From positions 62,001 through 126,000 of the forward strand of contig PTJY01000001.1 in assembly GCA_002937505.1 (NCBI GenBank): a DNA stretch of 64,000 bases, read 5' to 3'. The translations under genes were made by a program, and so were the position numbers. The notes under the pieces were generated by a model. The model was not told the DNA's origin, searched no databases, and was given only the letters and a program-made list of their open reading frames with translations. Position 1 is the first letter of the stretch, and every line of letters starts with the position of its first letter. Origin of the DNA: Alphaproteobacteria bacterium MarineAlpha12_Bin1. Its GTDB lineage: Bacteria > Pseudomonadota > Alphaproteobacteria > UBA6615. Positions 58,223 to 64,000 of this stretch are shown here, piece after piece.

Positions 58223-59107
58223 TTATTGGCTACGAGGAAGAAGTTCTAGCATCTCAGCTGCTCGAACAGGTTCAACTGGTTCAGCATCGAGTTCATTCAT
58301 TATTCTTACAGCTTTTTCAACCAACTGACCATTAGTACCAAACTCACCCCTACCTAAATAAAGATTATCTTCCAACCCTACACGGACATGTCCTCCAGAG
58401 TTAACCACCTCCGCCACTATTGGAAACTCCCATCTACTAATTCCAAAGGCAGCCCAATTGGAATTCTCAGGGAGCATATCGTGCATAGCTTGCACCATTT
58501 TTGGTGTAGCGGGAGCACCATAGGAAATACCCAAACATAGTTGGAAAAGTGCAGGAGACTCTACCAGACCCTCCTTAATAAACTCGTTCGCTAGACGGAT
58601 ATGACCAGCCTCAAAAACTTCTAGCTCGGGCTTCACTCCTGCATCTTTAATTAACGTTGCCATTTTTCTCAAATGACCAGGGGTATTCATGAATACGTGC
58701 TCACCAAAATTCATGGTCCCCATATCAAGGGTGCAAATATCTGGTCGCAGCTCAAGAACGTGCCTGACTCTAACTTCAGGGGGGTTCAAAGTGGTTCCCT
58801 CACCACCAACTCTTGGATCAGTATCGCTAGGCACATAACGACCACCTTCCCCTGTAGTAAGGTTTATCAAAATATCACTACCAGAATCACGAATACGCTG
58901 GACAACCTCTCGAAAATGTGCTGGATCGGCTGATCGTTCCCCTGTCTTGGGATCACGTACATGGATATGAGCTATTGCAGCGCCTGCCTGCCGCGCTTCT
59001 ATACATGCATCAGCAATTTGTTTAGGAGTAATAGGAAAGTTGGGATGTTTATGAAAATTCATATGACCCCCAGTGACAGCACATGTAACTATTGTTTCAC
59101 GCGACAT
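58223..59107 (-). CDS. Beta-keto acid cleavage enzyme (BKACE) family protein
   Basis: The 294-aa TIM-barrel protein has ETIVTCAVTGGHMNF at its start, the zinc ligands in AIAHIHVRDPKTGE, INLTTGEGG, LDMGTMNFG and LEVFEAGHI, then HVRVGLEDNLYLGRGE. BKACE enzymes condense a beta-keto acid with acetyl-CoA and split it into acetoacetate and a new CoA ester; known substrates include 3-keto-5-aminohexanoate and dehydrocarnitine. The specificity cannot be judged here. AGGAG supports the ATG. It lies 68 bp downstream of the bc1 operon's beginning strand-wise, with no functional link evident. Confidence 0.92.
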   Translation of the reverse strand: MSRETIVTCAVTGGHMNFHKHPNFPITPKQIADACIEARQAGAAIAHIHVRDPKTGERSADPAHFREVVQRIRDSGSDILINLTTGEGGRYVPSDTDPRVGGEGTTLNPPEVRVRHVLELRPDICTLDMGTMNFGEHVFMNTPGHLRKMATLIKDAGVKPELEVFEAGHIRLANEFIKEGLVESPALFQLCLGISYGAPATPKMVQAMHDMLPENSNWAAFGISRWEFPIVAEVVNSGGHVRVGLEDNLYLGRGEFGTNGQLVEKAVRIMNELDAEPVEPVRAAEMLELLPRSQ

Positions 59108-59175
59108 TATTTTCTCCTAAATTATGTCTGATTAAATAAGAAACCATTAACTAACTGAGGAAAGAGCGACCTTTA

Positions 59176-59964
59176 TTAATGCTCTTTAGACCAAACCTGA
59201 CGTTTTACGGCGTATAGTAGCGCGGTTAGCACAAGTAAAAAAAGTACTACCTTCCATCCTAAACCCCTTCTCTGTTCCATTTCTGGTTCTGCAGTCCAAT
59301 GGAGAAAATTAACTAAATCCCAAGACATTTGAGAAACTGTCGCTTTTGTCCCATCTGAGTATTCAACAGAGTCTTCATAGAGAGGCTGTGACATAGCTAT
59401 TTGCTGACCTACAAAGTAAGGGTTAAAGTTCATTCCATCTCCCATTTCCACACCATCAGGAGCCTCATCCTTATAACCGGTCAGAAGCGCGTAAATATAA
59501 TCTGCGCCTCCATGTCGAGACTTAGTAATGAGGGATAGGTCAGGGGGCATAGCACCATTATTAGAAACTCTAGCAGCTTTCTCATTTTCGAATGGAGCAA
59601 CAAACTTATCTGAAGGCCTAGCCTCTCGAGTAAACATCTCCCCTTCATTGTCTGGCCCGTCCATTACCTCAAATTGGGCAGAAATTTCTTTAATTTCTTC
59701 AATTGTCAGCCCTATATCCTTCAAATTTCTATATGCAACTTGATTCAAGCCGTGACATGATGAACAAACCTCAAGGTAAACCTGCAAACCGCGTCGAATT
59801 GAGCTTTTATCAAACTTACCAAATAGTCCATTAAAACCCCATTCTTGAGGCTCAGGATGTTTATATTTCCCAGCGGAATTAGCAGGATCAGATAAGGCTA
59901 CCGTCATTATACAGGTCATGGAAACTATAGCTAAAAAATTTAACAAGCCAGTAAGTCTTTTCAT
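59176..59964 (-). CDS. petC: Cytochrome c1
   Basis: The 262-aa subunit of the cytochrome bc1 complex has a signal peptide (about 1-31, ending NSA), the covalent haem motif C67-S-S-C70-H71, an axial Met in QIAMSQPLYE and a C-terminal membrane anchor (GWKVVLFLLVLTALLYAVK). It takes electrons from the Rieske centre and passes them to soluble cytochrome c in the periplasm. Its ATG overlaps the petB stop codon (TAATG), so the two are translationally coupled. Confidence 0.97.
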   Translation of the reverse strand: MKRLTGLLNFLAIVSMTCIMTVALSDPANSAGKYKHPEPQEWGFNGLFGKFDKSSIRRGLQVYLEVCSSCHGLNQVAYRNLKDIGLTIEEIKEISAQFEVMDGPDNEGEMFTREARPSDKFVAPFENEKAARVSNNGAMPPDLSLITKSRHGGADYIYALLTGYKDEAPDGVEMGDGMNFNPYFVGQQIAMSQPLYEDSVEYSDGTKATVSQMSWDLVNFLHWTAEPEMEQRRGLGWKVVLFLLVLTALLYAVKRQVWSKEH

Positions 59965-61280
59965 TACATACTTCCTCCTGACTTAGTAATGGCGCTCGAA
60001 GAAGTATCCCCATCAAGAACAGATTCAGTAATACTAGTAGGCAATGGCTTTGTTTTTTCCACAGTTCCTAATAAAGGCAGAAGAATCAAAAAGTGGAAAA
60101 AGTACCAAGCTGTTCCTATATGACCCAAGTCAATAAAAAGCAGCCATTCTATGTCCTTGAAGACGTGGTCACTGGGGGGATGACCGCCAACAAAGCCAAG
60201 TAGCAAACAATCAAGGAGTAAGATCCAAAAAAACCATTTATAGACTGGACGGAACCGTGCACTTCTTACTTTAGATCGATCAAGCCATGGAACCAAAAAC
60301 AAAAGAATTATTGATCCAAACATAGCAATAACGCCACCTAATTTCGCGTCTATAAACCAGATATCGAAGTCTATAGATCTAAGAATGGCAAAATAAGGAA
60401 GAAAATACCACTCAGGTACTATCTGGGCAGGCGTCTGGAGTGGATCAGCTTTAATATAATTCTCTGGCTCACCAAAAAAATTTGGAGCAAAGAAGACAAA
60501 GGCAGCAAAAATAGTCACCCAAAGCGCCAGTCCAAAACTATCTTTTGCCGTATAATAAGGGTGGAATGGTAAAGTATCCTGAGGCCCTTTGGGATCAATG
60601 CCTAATGGATTGTTAGATCCAGTTACATGCAGGGCTATGACATGTAGGACAACTACTCCTAAGATGACAAAGGGAAGTAAAAAATGTAGAGAAAAAAACC
60701 GATTTAGTGTTGGATTCTCTACTGCAAAGCCGCCCCACAACCAGGTGACTATGGAATCACCAACTAAAGGGATTGCTGAAAAAAGGTTAGTTATAACAGT
60801 CGCCCCCCAGAAACTCATTTGCCCCCATGGTAAAACGTAGCCCATAAAGGCAGTAGCCATCATCAACACAAGTATGAGAACTCCAAAGATCCAGAGCAGC
60901 TCACGTGGGTTCTTATAAGACCCGTAATAAAGGCCACGAAATATATGGATATAAACAGCAATAAAGAAAAAAGTAGCACCATTTGCATGAAGATATCTCA
61001 GCAACCATCCATAGTTAACGTCGCGCATTATTCGTTCAACTGAGTCGAATGCGAAATCGACATGAGGGGTATATTGCATTGAAAGAAAGATGCCAGTGAA
61101 TATCATTAAAACTAGCATAAAAGTCAGAATAGCACCAAAGTTCCACCAGTAATTGAAGTTTCTAGGCGCCGGATATTCTCCATATTCCTTCTGCATATAA
61201 GAAAAGACAGGCAAACGACTGTCTATCCAGTTAACTAAACCATTGCCTGTTGGTGACTTATTGTTTTTGTTTGCACTCAT
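59964..61280 (-). CDS. petB: Cytochrome b of the bc1 complex
   Basis: The 438-aa protein has eight membrane helices. Haem-ligating His residues lie in [23 protein letters not shown] and [23 protein letters not shown] (60614-60679 and 60950-61020). The Qo-site PEWYFLP motif is present ([12 protein letters not shown]). It carries the quinol oxidation and reduction sites. It is the middle gene of petA-petB-petC, 13 bp after petA. Confidence 0.97.
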   Translation of the reverse strand: MSANKNNKSPTGNGLVNWIDSRLPVFSYMQKEYGEYPAPRNFNYWWNFGAILTFMLVLMIFTGIFLSMQYTPHVDFAFDSVERIMRDVNYGWLLRYLHANGATFFFIAVYIHIFRGLYYGSYKNPRELLWIFGVLILVLMMATAFMGYVLPWGQMSFWGATVITNLFSAIPLVGDSIVTWLWGGFAVENPTLNRFFSLHFLLPFVILGVVVLHVIALHVTGSNNPLGIDPKGPQDTLPFHPYYTAKDSFGLALWVTIFAAFVFFAPNFFGEPENYIKADPLQTPAQIVPEWYFLPYFAILRSIDFDIWFIDAKLGGVIAMFGSIILLFLVPWLDRSKVRSARFRPVYKWFFWILLLDCLLLGFVGGHPPSDHVFKDIEWLLFIDLGHIGTAWYFFHFLILLPLLGTVEKTKPLPTSITESVLDGDTSSSAITKSGGSM

Positions 61281-61293
61281 CTGAACTTATGCC

Positions 61294-61836
61294 TCAACCA
61301 ATTTTAATAGTGTTGTCATCTAAAAACTTATACTCAGGAACCGCTAAATTTTCAGGAGCTGGGCCCTTACGGATTCTGCCAGATGTATCGTAATGTGAAC
61401 CGTGGCAAGGACAAAACCAACCATTCCACTCTCCCCGGGCCTCCGTAGAACCCTGGCCAAGTGGAACACAGCCTAGATGAGTACAAACCCCAACTACAAC
61501 CAACCATTCTGGCCTTAAAACTCTACTTTCGTCTGATTCAGGATGAGGCAAACCAGAAGGTGTTTCTGAGGCTGATTTAATTTCTTGTTCGGTTCGCCTC
61601 CGAACAAAAACCGGTTTTCCTCGCCAAATTACAGTGATAGCCTGTCCGGGTTCAATCGGAGATAAATCTACTTCAGTAGATGAAAGGGCCAAAACGTCTG
61701 CAGAGGGGTTCATCGAATCTATAAATGGCCAAAGCGATAATGCAGCTCCTACTCCTGCAAACACGCCAGTGCCAATGTATAGAAAATCCCTTCGGTTCCC
61801 CTGCTTACCTACTGACTCACTATCTTGGTCTGTCAT
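61294..61836 (-). CDS. petA: Ubiquinol-cytochrome c reductase iron-sulfur (Rieske) subunit
   Basis: The 180-aa protein starts with a twin-arginine segment (NRRDFLYIG) followed by one membrane helix (to about residue 40). The Rieske ligands are C118 and H120 (CTHLGC) and C142 and H145 (CPCHGS), with C123-C144 as the expected disulfide. It passes electrons from ubiquinol to cytochrome c1. It heads the petABC operon and is divergent from trmL. A 14-bp palindrome lies 33 bp upstream of its start. Confidence 0.97.
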   Translation of the reverse strand: MTDQDSESVGKQGNRRDFLYIGTGVFAGVGAALSLWPFIDSMNPSADVLALSSTEVDLSPIEPGQAITVIWRGKPVFVRRRTEQEIKSASETPSGLPHPESDESRVLRPEWLVVVGVCTHLGCVPLGQGSTEARGEWNGWFCPCHGSHYDTSGRIRKGPAPENLAVPEYKFLDDNTIKIG

Positions 61837-61868
61837 GGAAGGTTTCTCTTTCTAGTAATTACAACCCA

Positions 61869-61882
61869 TTAGCCTAGGCTAA
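61869..61882. promoter_or_regulatory. 14-bp palindrome upstream of petABC
   Basis: TTAGCCTAGGCTAA is a perfect 14-bp palindrome, 33 bp before the petA ATG, where a promoter or operator is expected. Its half TTAGCC also recurs in the tandem repeats upstream of gltB. It may be a regulator site for the bc1 operon. The PetP/PetR-like regulators in this window are obvious but unproven candidates. Confidence 0.35.
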
Positions 61883-62105
61883 AAGCCCAACCTATCTGTA
61901 GATCGCATGTACAGCCATAAAACAATGTGACACCGTGCCGCAATGTGAGCTATTCAGAAGCAAGCATAAGATAAATTAAATTACCAACGAAGCTCAGCTT
62001 ACTGGCTGAAGGGGCCTTTAAGCATATACACAAATATACCATGATTTGCCAAGTCTAGTCAGAAGCATAGTTATTTGTTTTTTATTAACTATAGTCAGGG
62101 GAAAA

Positions 62106-62567
62106 ATGCGACTTGCCTTATTTGAACCGGACATCCCGCAGAACACAGGTACTATTCTCCGAATGGCTGCCTGCTTAGGAGTTTCTGTAGACTTAATCGA
62201 GCCGGCTGGGTTTATTATTAATAATAAACTTATGAAAAGAGCTGGAATGGACTACTTAAACCATGCTGATCTAACAATACATAAATCATGGAAATCATAC
62301 ATAGAACAACGCCAAGAAAAAAAACGCATCATTTTGCTTACTACCAAAGCAACAACTAGCTACATTAATTTTAAGTTTAATCCTGACGATACTTTACTAC
62401 TAGGGAGAGAAACGAGCGGCGTCCCTTCCGAGATTCATGACGTCGTTGACGCCAGATTAAAAATACCCATGCAAGAGCGCATGAGATCTCTAAATGTTGC
62501 TATAGCCGCTGCAATTGTGCTTGGTGATGCATTAAAGCAAACAAATCAATTACCGGAATTTGACTAA
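62106..62567 (+). CDS. trmL: tRNA (cytidine(34)-2'-O)-methyltransferase
   Basis: The 153-aa SPOUT methyltransferase has MRLALFEPDIPQNTGTILRMAA at its start, AGMDYLNHADL, LLLGRETSGVP and a C-terminal RSLNVAIAAAIVLGDAL, which form the knot and SAM site. It methylates the wobble ribose of tRNA-Leu isoacceptors. The ATG at 62106 has AGGGGAAAA just before it; the frame opens at 62046 but the extra 20 residues are not family-like. hemF begins at the base after its stop codon. Confidence 0.93.
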   Translation: MRLALFEPDIPQNTGTILRMAACLGVSVDLIEPAGFIINNKLMKRAGMDYLNHADLTIHKSWKSYIEQRQEKKRIILLTTKATTSYINFKFNPDDTLLLGRETSGVPSEIHDVVDARLKIPMQERMRSLNVAIAAAIVLGDALKQTNQLPEFD

Positions 62568-63443
62568 ATGTCTAAAAGCTCAAATGGTTCTGTTAGCGAA
62601 AAAAACAAAATGGATGTAACGACGTGGTTTGAAGACTTACGAGATCAAATTTGTACGTCTTTTGAAGCATTAGAATGTGATCATGTTGGCCCAAACTCTG
62701 AAAAACAAGCAGGACAATTTGAGAAGACAGAGTGGAATCGCCCCGATCGGGATGGAGATGGGGGAGGAGGTGTTATATCTCTAATGAGGGGGCGTGTATT
62801 CGAAAAGGTAGGCGTTAATATATCGGTGGTCAAAGGAACCTTTTCTGACGAATTCAGAAAAAAAATAAAAGGAGCAAACAAAAGTGAAAATTTTTGGGCT
62901 GCTGGAATATCTGTTGTAGCCCACCCTTTGTCTCCACTTGTCCCTGCTGCCCATATGAATACTCGCCATATTATAACTTCGGAAAGCTGGTTCGGCGGCG
63001 GAGCTGACCTTACTCCATATTATCCGAATCAAATCGACACAACATCCTTTCATTTAGCTCTTAAAAAAGCCTGTGATGAGTATAATGAGGAGTATTATCC
63101 GAAATTTAAGAAATGGTGTGATGATTATTTCTTTTTATCACATAGAAACGAACCGAGAGGTGTGGGTGGTATATTTTATGATGAATTGAATACCCAAAAT
63201 TGGGGCCACGATTTTGCGTTCACACGCGAAGTAGGAAAAACATTTCTTAAATCATACAGCCTAATAGTATCTGAGCGTAAAGATAAACCATGGACCAATG
63301 CACAACGCGATTATCAGCTTGAACGACGTGGTAGATATGTTGAGTTCAACTTATTGCATGATCGTGGAACTCAATTTGGACTTAAAACAGGAGGAAACTT
63401 AGAAGCAATATTTATGTCCCTTCCTCCCACTGTAACCTGGTGA
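62568..63443 (+). CDS. hemF: Oxygen-dependent coproporphyrinogen III oxidase
   Basis: The 291-aa enzyme decarboxylates coproporphyrinogen III with oxygen in haem synthesis. Signatures are GGGVISLMRGRVFEKVGVNIS, HMNTRHII, WFGGGADLTPYYP, CDDYFFLSHRNEPRGVGGIFYD and RRGRYVEFNLLHDRGTQFGL. The start abuts the trmL stop (TAA-ATG), so the two genes are one transcript. Placement opposite petABC links haem supply with the cytochrome genes, an arrangement common in the class. Confidence 0.97.
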   Translation: MSKSSNGSVSEKNKMDVTTWFEDLRDQICTSFEALECDHVGPNSEKQAGQFEKTEWNRPDRDGDGGGGVISLMRGRVFEKVGVNISVVKGTFSDEFRKKIKGANKSENFWAAGISVVAHPLSPLVPAAHMNTRHIITSESWFGGGADLTPYYPNQIDTTSFHLALKKACDEYNEEYYPKFKKWCDDYFFLSHRNEPRGVGGIFYDELNTQNWGHDFAFTREVGKTFLKSYSLIVSERKDKPWTNAQRDYQLERRGRYVEFNLLHDRGTQFGLKTGGNLEAIFMSLPPTVTW

Positions 63444-63464
63444 TCATTAGTTATCATTTCTTTC

Positions 63465-64000
63465 TTATTGGGTCTTAATAAGATCATTTAATTTTTTTAA
63501 GCATGCTTCCCTATCATCATTAAAGCCCCTTGATACCCACCAACTTTCTAATTGGTTTAGTACATTGCCCAAAAACGGCCCTTCGGGTATTCCAAGTGCC
63601 ATACAATCACTGCCTGTAACAGGCAGAGTAGGTCTCTCCCAGGAATCAACCAAATTGTATAGTTGTTCCCATTGACCTTGAACCTCACTTTCCTGATCTG
63701 GAAAACGGTAACTGTCTTGAGCCCATTCTAATAAAACCACATCCTTACAAAGAGACTTGCCACTTCTATATAAGGCCTCAAGGACCTTTTCTTTGCTAGA
63801 ATAAATATTCAGCTTTGATTTCTGGCTAAAAAATTTGGATAGTCTTAATTTATCTGAATTAGATAGTCGAAGACGCTCTCCTATAGCTCTGGCTCCAAGC
63901 TCATCAGTAACAATACATGATGCCAATCGCCTTAAAGGATCATACTCATTTGCTATTTTTTCTACGTTTATCATCGAAAAAAGCCTTTTGATTGCAGTGG
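63465..64000 (-). CDS. CCA tRNA nucleotidyltransferase-like protein, C-terminal part (cut by window edge)
   Basis: The minus strand is open from the window edge to a stop at 63465, giving at least 178 residues. The frame continues upstream of an internal ATG at 63974 (KRLFSMINVEK), so the true start lies outside. It resembles the C-terminal region of alphaproteobacterial CCA-adding enzymes: DPLRRLASCIVTDE, RLRLSNSDKLRL, a middle LYRSGKSLCKDVVLLEWA, and LPVTGSDCMALGIPEGPFLGNVLNQLESWW near the end. The nucleotidyltransferase head with its catalytic Asp pair is not visible, so the call rests on the tail alone. Confidence 0.8.
   Translation of the reverse strand, partial: TAIKRLFSMINVEKIANEYDPLRRLASCIVTDELGARAIGERLRLSNSDKLRLSKFFSQKSKLNIYSSKEKVLEALYRSGKSLCKDVVLLEWAQDSYRFPDQESEVQGQWEQLYNLVDSWERPTLPVTGSDCMALGIPEGPFLGNVLNQLESWWVSRGFNDDREACLKKLNDLIKTQ

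Overview
The window is 64 kb of gene-dense, AT-rich chromosome from a free-living, aerobic alphaproteobacterium. Four things point to that class. There is a GapR/DUF2312 protein next to a DUF1244 protein. Transhydrogenase is in three parts (pntA1-pntA2-pntB). The gene orders prs-rplY-pth-ychF, lgt-NDUFAF7-like-pgeF and trmL-hemF divergent from petABC are typical. PetP/PetR-type regulators are present. The low GC and streamlined spacing would fit a marine lineage, but I cannot place it below class from sequence alone. I see no insertion sequences, phage genes, CRISPR arrays, rRNA or tRNA genes. Two genes are cut by the window edges: an acyl-CoA ligase at the left and a CCA-adding-enzyme-like gene at the right.

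Layout, left to right. (1) 1-5.8 kb: a catabolic block. Five minus-strand genes (LLM flavin monooxygenase, LigE-like GST, FAH-family hydrolase, class II aldolase/adducin-like protein, acyl-CoA ligase) are divergent from a carboxymuconolactone decarboxylase-like protein and an HSD10-like SDR. (2) 6-9.4 kb: rpsU, then the transhydrogenase operon. (3) 9.6-24 kb: oligoendopeptidase F, acyl-CoA synthetase, a UDP-glucuronate epimerase-like gene, a giant indolepyruvate ferredoxin oxidoreductase, gapR, DUF1244, a CBS-domain cystathionine beta-synthase-like gene, an EF-G-like GTPase and aspartate aminotransferase. (4) 24-28.3 kb: uvrB, a hydroxypyruvate isomerase-like gene, and a Prx5-type peroxiredoxin behind an unrecognised 191-aa protein whose promoter carries a near-perfect Fur box. 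(5) 28.3-36.5 kb: gltBD with an elaborate upstream region, msrA and a CaCA cation exchanger. (6) 36.5-41.7 kb: uvrC-pgsA-mobB-moeA-moaD-moaE. (7) 41.7-48.5 kb: ilvE, a petP-petR-kinase regulatory operon, csaA-like, proC, ybjN-like, an SDR and ubiK. (8) 48.6-56.2 kb: heptose epimerase, lgt, NDUFAF7-like methyltransferase, pgeF, prs, rplY, pth and ychF. (9) 56.3-64 kb: dienelactone hydrolase-like, VOC and BKACE genes, the petABC cytochrome bc1 operon, trmL-hemF and a partial CCA-adding-enzyme-like gene.

Most genes are housekeeping and ordinary. The most interesting material is regulatory or concerns uncharacterised genes: the Fur-controlled unknown-protein/peroxiredoxin pair, four 10-bp tandem repeats plus exclusive hairpins before gltB, an attenuator-like region at 47.13-47.25 kb, alternative hairpins before rplY, apparent AUA and AUC start codons for rpsU and the cation exchanger, and the catabolic block whose substrate I cannot name. 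I found no clearly new multi-gene system. The Fur pair and the catabolic block are the best candidates.
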